64,000 nt of DNA from NCBI RefSeq assembly GCF_024168645.1, contig NZ_JALJWF010000001.1:248001-312000 (forward strand), in the 5' to 3' direction. A program made the position numbers and the translations under genes. The stretch is from Pseudomonas sp. GGS8. Lineage in GTDB: Bacteria > Pseudomonadota > Gammaproteobacteria > Pseudomonadales > Pseudomonadaceae. Below are positions 9,798-17,250 of this stretch, in pieces (the stretch's first letter is position 1; every line of letters starts with the position of its first letter). The notes beneath the pieces were generated by a model. That model did no database searches. It was given only the letters and a program-made list of their open reading frames with translations, and was not told the DNA's origin.

Positions 9798-10667
9798 CTA
9801 CAAACTAGCAGCTCTCACCGCCTTCTCAACCAACTCGAAACTTGCCGAGCGCACGCCCACTATCATATTCAATATGGTTTCGTGAGAGCTTCCTGTCAAT
9901 TCTGCCCTAGCATCTATGATCATCTTTGCCAATTCATTATCCGCAATATGCGGATATTGACCAATCGCAGTGAGTACCGACAAATGCAAATCGGACGCAT
10001 ATGAAATACTTTCAAAGGCTCGGCGCTTCTCCACTTCAGGCATGCTGGATAAACCGCATGCGTTGATAAGTGCTTCTGCTCGCGCCTTATTGCTTCGCCC
10101 ACCTATGGGCTCAAAAATATAGCCTTCATGAATTTTAATATGCTCACTGTATCTATGGATATATGGGTGCACCCATAGGTAGTCGTCAGGGCTTATTGGA
10201 TAAGAGCAATAGTTAGTCAGTGCACGCATTAGCACCGGTTTATCGCTCTTGTTTTTATTGCAGCGCTTGCAAATGGCAACCAGATTCATCCTTTCATAAG
10301 TGAATCGTGCCATTCCAACAATGGCTTTAGCAATAATGTGGTCTATTTCGTTTCGGCCAATTTCATGCGACAAGGCTCTAAGGGAGCGCTTGCCCGGGCG
10401 CTGCGCGAACTGGTCGACGCCAAGCTGATTATTCAGACGTACAGCAAGCCAGGCGAGCGCAGCCGGTACGGGATCAATTTTCCGCCGTACTCGGCCTGTG
10501 TGAGTATCCGCGAAGCAGGAAATCTCAGGCACTGCTAACGTGCTTCCCATCAAGGCGTTAAGAATGTAGTTTCCGACCAACGAATCGAAAAAATCAAAAT
10601 ACTCTGAGAGCACAAAATACAGGGAGGCGTTAAATGCTATTTTGGGAATGGGAGCGTTTAGAGTCAT
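9798..10667 (-). CDS. HNH-endonuclease-like protein, possibly chimeric
   Basis: 289 residues if translation starts at 10667. An HNH-like core is visible: EIDH at about 107-110 followed by NLVAICKRCNKNKSDKP at 128-144 with C133 and C136 as zinc-knuckle candidates. The C-terminal half is helical and unassigned. Residues of about 51-100 are encoded by a strikingly GC-rich patch (about 10368-10517) inside otherwise AT-rich sequence, and that patch reads on the plus strand as a plausible helical DNA-binding fragment, so the gene may be a fusion or a damaged copy. The start is uncertain: the first residues overlap the divergent HEPN-like gene starting at 10634. A DNA-cutting defence or mobile role is inferred only from the motif and the island setting. 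Confidence 0.55.
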   Translation of the reverse strand: MTLNAPIPKIAFNASLYFVLSEYFDFFDSLVGNYILNALMGSTLAVPEISCFADTHTGRVRRKIDPVPAALAWLAVRLNNQLGVDQFAQRPGKRSLRALSHEIGRNEIDHIIAKAIVGMARFTYERMNLVAICKRCNKNKSDKPVLMRALTNYCSYPISPDDYLWVHPYIHRYSEHIKIHEGYIFEPIGGRSNKARAEALINACGLSSMPEVEKRRAFESISYASDLHLSVLTAIGQYPHIADNELAKMIIDARAELTGSSHETILNMIVGVRSASFELVEKAVRAASL

Positions 10668-12103
10668 TTATTGAGCAAAATCACTTTCAGATATCTGATG
10701 CTGGAAAACTGATAACTCCAATCAGCAGTTTCAAACTAAGGAGAGATCCGGAGCTGCAACTGTACTTAGAAACAAAATCACAAAAAATGGCAACATCTGA
10801 ACAAGAGAGCCACCCACCAGGCACTGTCCACATCAATGAAGAAACAGTTAGTTTTTTGAGTATTAACGGATGCACTGGCCTAGCTTCCGGGGTACAGATA
10901 CTCAGCACCAATAGCAACAATAACATTCACCACAACACTCGCCAGACGACTCAAACATCCTCAGTGCATCAATTTGAGTGCCACACAACACAAACAGGCC
11001 CTGTCGAATTTACTTTTGACTGGATTGCGAACATGGATGACTGCTTCTACATCTGGCCAGATGGAGTTCGTGATAAGCTGATAACCACTCCAACCAGAAC
11101 GTTTGGATCAGACGTAAACAAAATCACCTTCGAAGCAGAGTCTATCACCGAAGGAAATGGCAGAAAGTGCGTCGACATGACTATCTGCGGGCAGCGCGTA
11201 ATACTAGGCGTGACTAAAGCCGAAGACATCGACCAAGAATTAAAACCAGGGTATATACTTTTCCCCGGCGAACCAGACGATGCGACAAGAAAGAAAATCA
11301 GGGACGGCTTATCATTTATTCTCGGATTTCCAATCATTCACATCGGATCTTCAAAACTCGATGAACAGCAACAATTAAAGAGTTTCAAGGCCATAAGCGC
11401 CAACTCAATGGATGGCAGGGCTTTTAAAACACAGGTGCTCCCACCCGCACCAGTAACAATTCAAAACACAACAAACATGATTGACAAAACAAAGCTGGAG
11501 CGAATGGTAAATTCATTCTGTGACAACTATGAAAGCTATGGCCTCAGCTCTTTAAACTGGAACTATTGGTACGCAATGACAGCACCGACACACATGGCAC
11601 CTGCATATTTCGGAGCCATAATTGAGTCCATACAAAAAAAGCACATCGAAACGCTTGGCAGCAAGTTCAACAACTGCATCATCAGTAAAAAAGAATACAA
11701 AGAAATCAAACTGATAATTTTAAAAGCTACTCAAGAAACCAAGCTATCACCACAGGATAAAAAAGTACTGATTGAAAAGCTCAGCAACGGAAACTCCGCC
11801 TCCCAAAAGATTCGTTCTCAACGTTTCTTTGAATATTTGGGCTTGGATATGGGGACGGCAGAGTTATCCGCCTGGCAGCGTAGGAATGACGCCGCACACG
11901 GCAATGACATACCGAATAAAGACTACATTTCGCTTATCAAAGAAACAAAACTACTAAAACTGATACTTCATCGAATAGTGCTTAAAATCACAAATGCAAG
12001 CGACTCATATATAGACTATTACTCGCTACATTTCCCAACGCGCCAGATCTCATCTGGAGTATCTGATGAGGCTTCAGCAACCAGCCGACCGATCGGCCCG
12101 TGA
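10634..12103 (+). CDS. Unknown protein with HEPN-like C-terminus (RNDAAH), candidate defence gene
   Basis: 489 residues, AT-rich gene; ATG at 10634 has AGGGAGG 7 bases upstream. The N-terminal two thirds are beta-rich and unassigned, comparable in layout to ApeA-type proteins. The C-terminal part is helical and contains WQRRNDAAHG, with RNDAAH at residues 417-422, matching the R-x4-H signature of HEPN ribonucleases (Apea-like class). In ApeA and related abortive-infection proteins such a domain cleaves RNA upon phage infection; here that is inference from one motif and the overall layout. It is divergent from, and overlaps the 5' end of, the HNH-like gene, so the two may share a control region. 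A perfect hairpin directly follows the stop. Confidence 0.6.
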   Translation: MLFWEWERLESFIEQNHFQISDAGKLITPISSFKLRRDPELQLYLETKSQKMATSEQESHPPGTVHINEETVSFLSINGCTGLASGVQILSTNSNNNIHHNTRQTTQTSSVHQFECHTTQTGPVEFTFDWIANMDDCFYIWPDGVRDKLITTPTRTFGSDVNKITFEAESITEGNGRKCVDMTICGQRVILGVTKAEDIDQELKPGYILFPGEPDDATRKKIRDGLSFILGFPIIHIGSSKLDEQQQLKSFKAISANSMDGRAFKTQVLPPAPVTIQNTTNMIDKTKLERMVNSFCDNYESYGLSSLNWNYWYAMTAPTHMAPAYFGAIIESIQKKHIETLGSKFNNCIISKKEYKEIKLIILKATQETKLSPQDKKVLIEKLSNGNSASQKIRSQRFFEYLGLDMGTAELSAWQRRNDAAHGNDIPNKDYISLIKETKLLKLILHRIVLKITNASDSYIDYYSLHFPTRQISSGVSDEASATSRPIGP

Positions 12104-12129
12104 GATGCACTCAAATCTGAGTGCATCTC
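12102..12129. terminator. Perfect 12-bp hairpin overlapping the stop of the HEPN-like gene
   Basis: gagatgcactca and tgagtgcatctc pair perfectly around AATC, overlapping the TGA at 12101-12103. No T-run follows, so it may be a 3'-end stabiliser or terminator without poly-U, or a recurrent palindrome: a similar one lies at 13564-13583. Confidence 0.45.
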
Positions 12130-12271
12130 CACTACGAAGCTTTCGTAGTACCCGATCCACTCTCAGACTGAGGGTGAAGGAATACCCCTGGACCGGGCCA
12201 AGGGTCGGATTTTAAATCTGCCCCTCCTTCACTTCGAAATCTGGCCCTCTAAAGCTTTGATGAGCCATGCG

Positions 12272-13294
12272 CTATGCGAACTCCAAGTCATGCCACTGAT
12301 CGAGTCGTAGTTCGGTCACTGTATGTACATCATTGCAAATTACGTAGTTATACATACGTTTATGTACACGCCTACTCCCTGGCGTGATTGCCTCCAGATT
12401 ATATATAGGAATAGACTCGGCATCTGATATCGCCCTATGCCCCGCTCGATATGCTAGATACTTTTGCCCCACTGACAGACCTTCCACTTCTTCTCTATTT
12501 GTGGAAGTTGGATTGATTTCTCTATTTAACTCATTATCCGGATGATAGACGGACACCCCTTCGTCCCAGCCTGCAACTTTAACCTCCACACTTTCTCCAG
12601 CAAGAAGGCAGAGTTCACCATACTTATAGAGGAAATCTTGAAGGAAAGACAACTTTGCACCTTCAACAAGTTTTGTCACCAGCAAATCATTGACCACTCC
12701 AGTTTCACTACGATTAAGAGCATAGAAGCTTCTTCCATCCCCCTTGGGTACTTTTGGCGCTGCTACAGTTCCAACCCTACCAACTGAGCAAACATCAAAA
12801 ACCACCTTTCTTAATGGAGGAACTTTATAGGCACAGCGAAACTTAGAGAGCATATCAGCAAGCTGACTTGATGATAAACTCCCTGCCGAGGACACACTGC
12901 CATGGGCGACTATGATTGCACCCATATCTCCAGCAGGCCATTTTATTTCAGAAGTATCAGCTGGGGGAATTAGCTCTCCCGGCACATTCCTTACCTTTTT
13001 GAACTCATCCAGCTCCCGGTACTTATCCTTATAAAATTTATTAGCTGTAGCTGCTTCAAGCTCAGTCTTACCGAACGAGTCAAACTCAGGAAGATCAAAC
13101 GCCTTCAATTCTGACTCTTGGTTTCTATACAGCCGACGCCTAGTATAATGCCCATCTTCCTTATTCAAATGAAACCACGCAATAAATTGGACACTATGGC
13201 GCGCAGAGTATTTATCAAACAGCCCCTTCGCACTGGCAATTGGAGCGGTGTTTGGTCCTCCTAAGGACAGGATCAAAATATTTTTAACTTTCAT
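12272..13294 (-). CDS. Caspase-like (clan CD) putative cysteine peptidase
   Basis: 340 residues from the ATG at 13294, chosen because GGGAG sits about 9 bases upstream and MKVKNILILSLGG starts the first predicted beta strand; an upstream start at 13345 would add 17 residues. The fold cue is a His-Gly after a hydrophobic strand (AIIVAHGS, H131) and a Cys after the next strand (KVVFDVCSVG, C169), the dyad spacing of caspase/gingipain/C80-type peptidases. No transmembrane or death-fold domain is seen, and no obvious partner is adjacent, although it lies beside HEPN- and HNH-like genes. It could be an effector of a phage-triggered suicide system or a toxin self-processing domain; the activity is unproven and rests on the two motifs. 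Confidence 0.5.
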   Translation of the reverse strand: MKVKNILILSLGGPNTAPIASAKGLFDKYSARHSVQFIAWFHLNKEDGHYTRRRLYRNQESELKAFDLPEFDSFGKTELEAATANKFYKDKYRELDEFKKVRNVPGELIPPADTSEIKWPAGDMGAIIVAHGSVSSAGSLSSSQLADMLSKFRCAYKVPPLRKVVFDVCSVGRVGTVAAPKVPKGDGRSFYALNRSETGVVNDLLVTKLVEGAKLSFLQDFLYKYGELCLLAGESVEVKVAGWDEGVSVYHPDNELNREINPTSTNREEVEGLSVGQKYLAYRAGHRAISDAESIPIYNLEAITPGSRRVHKRMYNYVICNDVHTVTELRLDQWHDLEFA

Positions 13295-13563
13295 GAAAAG
13301 TGCTCCCTGAATAGAAACATCCCATACCGATATGCAACTCGACAACTATAGTCGCGAACTGACAATCTGGGCCTCTGCGAACAATTCAGCGTTACAACGT
13401 GCCAGGAGTCAGTATGCGGTTCTAGGAGCAGACCTCGACCTTGATGCAGACACCCCCACAGAATCCGCAGAGACGTATCGTGACCTAGGGTGGGATCTCA
13501 AATCTGACCCTTCTGGATTTCAAATCCGAAAGTGGGGATGGTCCAAAACTGGACCATCGTCGG

Positions 13564-13583
13564 TGTGCTCAGATCTGAGCACA
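13564..13583. repeat. 20-bp perfect palindrome
   Basis: tgtgctca-gatc-tgagcaca is self-complementary. It is similar in form to the hairpin at 12102-12129 (both have an (a/g)atc centre and ctca/tgag arms). It may be an operator or a mobile palindrome. Confidence 0.5.
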
Positions 13584-13756
13584 TCTCTACCGCTGCGTGA
13601 AAAAACAAAATGGCTTTTGGCCATATCCTTTATAGCCAATGAATCTAAATATTAAAACGCATATTCATGAAAGGCGGCTAGCCTCGTAATCGAGCAGCGG
13701 TAGTGGAAATGTCTCTACGCGCGCTCTTACTTACGATTAAAAGGAAATAACTCCCC

Positions 13757-13876
13757 ATGGAAGGCTTCGCTATAGCAGCGTCTCAAATTGAATGCGTCAA
13801 TGCTGAACGCTGCTCTGCACTTTGCTCGGCGACCATGAGGAAAAAGGGTTCAGAACTAACCTGGCGTGATGCGTAG
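13757..13876 (+). CDS. Possible 39-residue micro-protein
   Basis: ATG at 13757 with AAGGA about 10 bases upstream, ending TAG at 13876. The peptide begins MEGFAIAASQIECVNAERCS and has three Cys residues. No family is recognised; it could be chance or the relic of a longer gene. Confidence 0.2.
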   Translation: MEGFAIAASQIECVNAERCSALCSATMRKKGSELTWRDA

Positions 13877-14003
13877 ATTTAAAACGCCGGGATAATGCTG
13901 GAACGTGTCACCCGTAACATCGCTCATGCTGTCGTCGTTTCGTCTTCGAAGAGACGAGATATGACAATTCAGAAAACACTAAAACTTATGAAAGGAAAAT
14001 ATC

Positions 14004-14306
14004 TTGCCACATGCAGCCGAATTTCATAACAGAGCAGGGTTCGCCTCATCCTTCAGCATCCAGTGGGACGGTGGCGAAACCCCTAGAACCGAGATAATCA
14101 CGGCCGGCGGCGTTGCGAAGCAAGACCTGCGCGAACTTGGTGTTCCTGAAGGCGTCTCCTGCTGGGCCAGGGCCTACGTTCAGGGCGGGCCTAATCACGA
14201 TTCGGGCGACAATTTCGACTACAGGAACGCCGATAGCTCCATCGCCTCTTACTCGATCACCGGCACTACACTCAATCCGTCCTTCGACCTGGACATCATC
14301 AACTAA
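14004..14306 (+). CDS. Small beta-sandwich protein resembling thiol-activated cytolysin domain 4
   Basis: 100 residues from a TTG at 14004 with AAAGGA 8 bases upstream; no ATG fits as well. The order of motifs parallels the membrane-binding C-terminal domain of cholesterol-dependent cytolysins: NRAGFASSFSIQWD (residues 9-22) against the family's hSGAYVAxFxVxWD, a Cys-Trp pair (C53-W54) where the undecapeptide lies, and SITGTTLNP (85-92) against WGTTLYPG. There is no pore-forming domain and no signal peptide, so it would be a lone domain, perhaps a lectin-like or lipid-contacting protein. The assignment is from memory of the cytolysin sequence and needs a profile search. A terminator-like hairpin follows at once. 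Confidence 0.5.
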   Translation: MPHAAEFHNRAGFASSFSIQWDGGETPRTEIITAGGVAKQDLRELGVPEGVSCWARAYVQGGPNHDSGDNFDYRNADSSIASYSITGTTLNPSFDLDIIN

Positions 14307-14314
14307 GCATCCAG

Positions 14315-14339
14315 CCCCGCCACTTTGCGTGACGGGGCA
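14315..14339 (+). terminator. Hairpin terminator of the cytolysin-domain-like gene
   Basis: gccccgccac pairs with gtgacggggc (one mismatch) around tttgc, 9 bases after the TAA; only a short T-run follows. Confidence 0.55.
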
Positions 14340-14569
14340 TTTCCTGCACTTACCTCCCCCATAACGTTAACCCACCGTTATCTAACGTTGGCCAGGCCAG
14401 ACACCAGGTCCGCCTGAATCGATGCTCTGATACTGAAATGCCCTCAGTTCTGAGTGCAATTATGCGCTGCCACTCTGCCCTACAGCTGAGCATGGAGGAA
14501 TAGCCCTATACCCTCGCAAAGGAGTCTTTCTGTAACCTACCGCTGAAGACATCCAAGCAGAAAGCCCAA

Positions 14570-14866
14570 ATGCAAACAGACCTAGATGAACTGCTGAAGA
14601 ATGTGAACGATGAACAGTCATTCATCGATTTCATCAGCATCCTCGCCGCGGACTTTGCTGAAGAACGCCAAATTGAAGCTACCAGGCCTTCCGCGCCCTA
14701 TTCCGCAGGCACGCAGGGATGGGAAAACGGAACGATAGACGCCTTTCTAGGCGCAGCATCAGCATGGGCCGCCGCCACTTCCAGCACTCCAGCCCCCCAG
14801 GCCTCGCCTCAAAATGTGTGGCATCGCTGTGCACGCATCCTTCTGGCTGAAAAGCTCTATGAGTAA
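14570..14866 (+). CDS. DUF7660-like small acidic protein
   Basis: 98 residues. The pattern DLDELLKNVNDEQSFIDFIS, then GWENGTIDAFLGAASAW and NVWHRCARILLAEKLYE at the end matches, from memory, a family of small proteins annotated DUF7660 that is often found near toxin or immunity genes; its function is unknown. No strong Shine-Dalgarno precedes the ATG. It lies alone between the cytolysin-domain-like gene and the recombinase inside the island. Confidence 0.55.
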   Translation: MQTDLDELLKNVNDEQSFIDFISILAADFAEERQIEATRPSAPYSAGTQGWENGTIDAFLGAASAWAAATSSTPAPQASPQNVWHRCARILLAEKLYE

Positions 14867-15408
14867 GCGCCACTCCCATGCCTGACAGCAGGCTGGAGCA
14901 GGCGGTAAATGTGACGATGGCGCAGATTTGCGCCATCCGGACCGGAGTGGGATTCCATCACTTTGCCCCCAGCTGCATCCCGGCTGGTTTTACGAGCAGA
15001 TCGTAAAAGCCCTTTGACGATTGTCCGCGACACGTTTTCAAAATTCGCAAAACGTGTCGCGACACCTGCCCTACCGAAATGGGAGGTCAGGTTTGTTGCC
15101 GGGTATCCGACTCAAAGCCAATTCCCACCAACGGTGGATATTCCTCAAATTGAGGGTTAGCCCCTGCGCGCTCCTGCATCGGATTCATCCCCCCCTGGGA
15201 CTTGGATGGATTTGAGATCCGACCAACTTCTTCAGGTTGAGGGCAGACGACTGAGCTGAAAACTCAGCCTTGTATCACTTTGCCTACCTCTGACTTACTG
15301 CAACAAAAATACCCTCCTTGATCCGCTGCAAACCAACTATTTCCGTCTCATTCCGTCTGGTTACGTGTAGCACCTTAGGTGCACCTTAATTGATACGGCA
15401 GGCACATC
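14867..15408. other. Approximately 540-bp intergenic region with an inverted repeat
   Basis: No convincing gene. Contains a 13-bp inverted repeat at 15026-15061 (separate entry), about 350 bp upstream of the serine recombinase gene. Frames at 14963-15160 and 15021-15215 only read through it. Confidence 0.5.
15026..15061. repeat. 13-bp inverted repeat, possible recombinase or operator site
   Basis: cgcgacacgtttt (15026-15038) and aaaacgtgtcgcg (15049-15061) are exact reverse complements separated by 10 bases. Its position upstream of the serine recombinase makes a res/crossover-like site or a regulator site plausible. Confidence 0.5.
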
Positions 15409-16026
15409 ATGTTCATCCGCGCATACCTCCGAGCATCGACTGAAGAACAGGACGCCGGCCGCGCCCGTGCATCTCTTGAGCAATTCGCTACGGACCACAA
15501 CAAGGTCATAGCGAGCGTGTACCTGGAGAACGCCAGCGGAGCCACCGCTGATCGGCCTGAGCTGCTGCGTCTGCTCAAGGATGCGCGTAAGGGTGACGTC
15601 CTGCTGGTGGAGTCGATAGACCGCCTCTCGCGCCTTCCTGTTGAGGATTGGCACAAGCTAAAGGCCGCTATCGACTCTAAGGGCTTGCGCATCGTCGCGC
15701 TCGATTTACCGACCAGCCATCAAGGGATGCAGGACACCAAGGGCGACGAGTTCACCAGTCGGATGCTGGGAGCGATCAACTCAATGCTGGTGGAGATGAT
15801 GGCCGCGATCGCGCGTAAGGATTACGAGCAGCGCCGCGAACGCCAGGCCCAGGGTATCGAGAAGGCAAAAGCTGCCGGCAAGTACCAAGGCCGGCCGGTA
15901 GACGAGGATCTGCATAAGCGCGTTACGGAACTGCTCGGCGCCGGCCTGGGCATTCGCGCTACAGCTAGGCACGCCAACTGCTCGACAACGACAGTCCTTC
16001 GGATCAGGGATTTGGTCAAGGTTTGA
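15409..16026 (+). CDS. Serine recombinase of the resolvase/invertase family
   Basis: 205 residues, the usual length of Tn3-type resolvases. The N-terminal catalytic domain shows YLRAST with the nucleophile Ser10 and Arg8, then DRPELLRLLKDARKGDVLLVESIDRLSR and the EFTSRMLGAINSMLVEMMAAIARKD connecting helix. KYQGRP leads into a C-terminal helix-turn-helix (GLGIRATARHANCSTTTVLRI). It catalyses site-specific strand exchange between short dimer sites. It is probably the island's recombinase or a relic from a transposon; no transposase accompanies it. It ends in a terminator shared with the convergent higA. Confidence 0.9.
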   Translation: MFIRAYLRASTEEQDAGRARASLEQFATDHNKVIASVYLENASGATADRPELLRLLKDARKGDVLLVESIDRLSRLPVEDWHKLKAAIDSKGLRIVALDLPTSHQGMQDTKGDEFTSRMLGAINSMLVEMMAAIARKDYEQRRERQAQGIEKAKAAGKYQGRPVDEDLHKRVTELLGAGLGIRATARHANCSTTTVLRIRDLVKV

Positions 16027-16037
16027 GTGCAGAATAA

Positions 16038-16063
16038 AAAAGCCCTGCAAGGGCAGGGCTTTT
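16038..16063. terminator. Bidirectional terminator between recombinase and higA
   Basis: aaaagccctgc pairs perfectly with gcagggctttt around aagg, and A/T runs on both sides serve both converging genes. Confidence 0.85.
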
Positions 16064-16075
16064 GCTTCTTAATTA

Positions 16076-16366
16076 TCAGACGGGTTCTAGCCGAGTGATG
16101 TCTGGATGCTCACGGCTCTTTGCTTCCCACAGATCATAAGCAGACTGCATCGCCAGCCACTGGCGGCCGCTGCTCAATCCGGCCATTTCCAAGCGATACG
16201 CCATTTCTGCGCTGATGCTGGTGTGTCCATTGAGGACGGTAGAAAAGTGCGCACGCGAATAGCCAAGATGCTCAGCTAGATCTCCAACACCCATTTTCAA
16301 TGCCGGAAGCACGTCTTCACGTAAGATTTCCCCAGGGTGGGGCGGATTGTGCATAGGCATAGTCAT
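16076..16366 (-). CDS. higA: HigA-type antitoxin (XRE family)
   Basis: 96 residues from the ATG at 16366, which has AGGAGGG 3-4 bases upstream that overlaps the end of higB; longer upstream starts would run into the toxin gene. MHNPPHPGEILREDVLPALKMGVGDLAEHLGYSR is the typical HigA opening, with the helix-turn-helix continuing to about residue 60 (FSTVLNGHTSISAEMAYRLE). It neutralises HigB and represses its own operon. It is translated just after the toxin, with a 10-base gap. It lies at the tRNA-proximal end of the island and could stabilise it. Confidence 0.9.
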   Translation of the reverse strand: MTMPMHNPPHPGEILREDVLPALKMGVGDLAEHLGYSRAHFSTVLNGHTSISAEMAYRLEMAGLSSGRQWLAMQSAYDLWEAKSREHPDITRLEPV

Positions 16367-16376
16367 TACCCTCCTG

Positions 16377-16655
16377 TCAGTGGTAATCGCAATAATCCAA
16401 AAGCTCAACATCAGAGCCATTGAATTGGAAGATCACGCGCCAGTTGCCTGAAACTGTGACCGACCAGAAACTCGCCAGGTTCCCTTTGAGTTGGTGCAAG
16501 CGATAGCCCGGAATATCCATATCACTCGGTTTAACAGCGACGTCAAGAGCACCAAGGATGCGGATCAAGCGAGCAGCATGCTCGGCCTGAATACCCCGGG
16601 TCGTCCGTGTTAAGAAAAAGTCCCGAAGGCCCTTATGCTTGAAGGTCGTTATCAT
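16377..16655 (-). CDS. higB: HigB-type mRNA interferase toxin (RelE superfamily)
   Basis: 92 residues from the ATG at 16655, chosen because MITTFKHKGLRDFFLTRTTR is the conserved family start and the total matches the normal HigB length. Later motifs are HAARLIRILGALD, then GYRLHQLKGNLASFWSVTVSGNWRVIFQF, which includes the basic/aromatic active-site region, and ends in YCDYH. Toxin-first order (higB-higA) is usual for this family. It is expected to cut mRNA on ribosomes when unopposed. Confidence 0.9.
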   Translation of the reverse strand: MITTFKHKGLRDFFLTRTTRGIQAEHAARLIRILGALDVAVKPSDMDIPGYRLHQLKGNLASFWSVTVSGNWRVIFQFNGSDVELLDYCDYH

Positions 16656-16881
16656 GATCGGAGTGTAGGGTGGGGCCGAACACCCAGCAAGGCAGCACCC
16701 CATTGATTGTTGCTATTGGAAGCAACACGGTATGTCGAATGCCTGAGATCCGTGATGACTTGTTCATTCACTGATAACGACTTCGAAGGCTGCGCCAGTC
16801 TTTTCTGATCTATCTGCTGTCACCCTGCTGTCACAGAGAAAAGTCGAAGAGTACAGATTGACTGGACAGGCCCGGAATATA

Positions 16882-16958
16882 TGGTGTCCCAGGGCAGGTT
16901 CGAACTGCCAACCTTCCCCTTAGGAGGGGGATGCTCTATCCAATTGAGCTACTGAGAC
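16882..16958 (-). tRNA. tRNA-Arg (anticodon CCT), island integration site
   Basis: 77 bases on the minus strand with a GTCTCAG/CTGGGAC acceptor stem, discriminator A and encoded CCA; the anticodon arm TCCCC-CTCCTAA-GGGGA gives CCT. The T-arm (GTTCGAA) lies within the duplicated 24 bases, so insertion kept the gene intact. Confidence 0.95.
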
Positions 16959-17107
16959 ACAAGTCGCGCGCAAGGAATGCGCGGCGATGGACGGCGTGCA
17001 TGTTAACGGGCAGGCCCGCTTTTGTCATGTCGTCCGTAGGGCTTTTTAAGTGTAGGCAGACGCCCCCGCGGTAGCGTGGCTTTGTTTACCGTGCAAATTG
17101 CATCACC

Positions 17108-17147
17108 GCAAAATGCCATCATTGCAAAATGCAATGCCGGCATTTTG
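17108..17147. promoter_or_regulatory. Iterated gcaaaatgc operator-like motifs
   Basis: gcaaaatgc occurs at 17108-17116 and 17124-17132 (16-base pitch) and inverted as gcattttg(c) at 17140-17147, in an A/T-rich stretch about 100 bp upstream of the gene at 17251. No bound protein is known to me. Confidence 0.35.
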
Positions 17148-17250
17148 TTAAAATAGCTTAATTCGTTGTTTTTAAAGGATTTAATAGCCGTTAAACTTTT
17201 GGCATGCGGGCTGCTTCGACTGTTCTCAAAGAACGAAGGAGATCAGCCCC

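Larger units (their letters stand above)
13295..14003. other. Approximately 700-bp stretch with no convincing gene
   Basis: Holds the palindrome at 13564-13583 and a possible micro-ORF at 13757-13876. A 107-codon frame at 13332-13655 has no ribosome binding site and reads through the palindrome. Several fragments resemble decayed sequence. Confidence 0.5.
8867..16905. mobile_element. Approximately 8 kb genomic island at tRNA-Arg(CCT)
   Basis: The segment is delimited by the 30-bp direct repeats at 8867 and 16876, the right one lying in the tRNA-Arg(CCT) gene. The content is accessory: an inverted-repeat element, HNH-like, HEPN-like and caspase-like genes in visibly AT-rich DNA (about 9800-13300), small proteins, a serine recombinase and HigBA next to the tRNA. 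No tyrosine integrase, the enzyme expected for tRNA insertion, is visible. Either the island has lost it, or the 205-residue serine recombinase or a helper element in trans is responsible. Confidence 0.75.

Noticed and set aside
13332..13655. 107-codon frame near the caspase-like gene
   Set aside because: No Shine-Dalgarno, spans the palindrome at 13564-13583, and no recognisable family.
14963..15160. 65-codon frame between island genes
   Set aside because: It only reads through the 13-bp inverted repeat.
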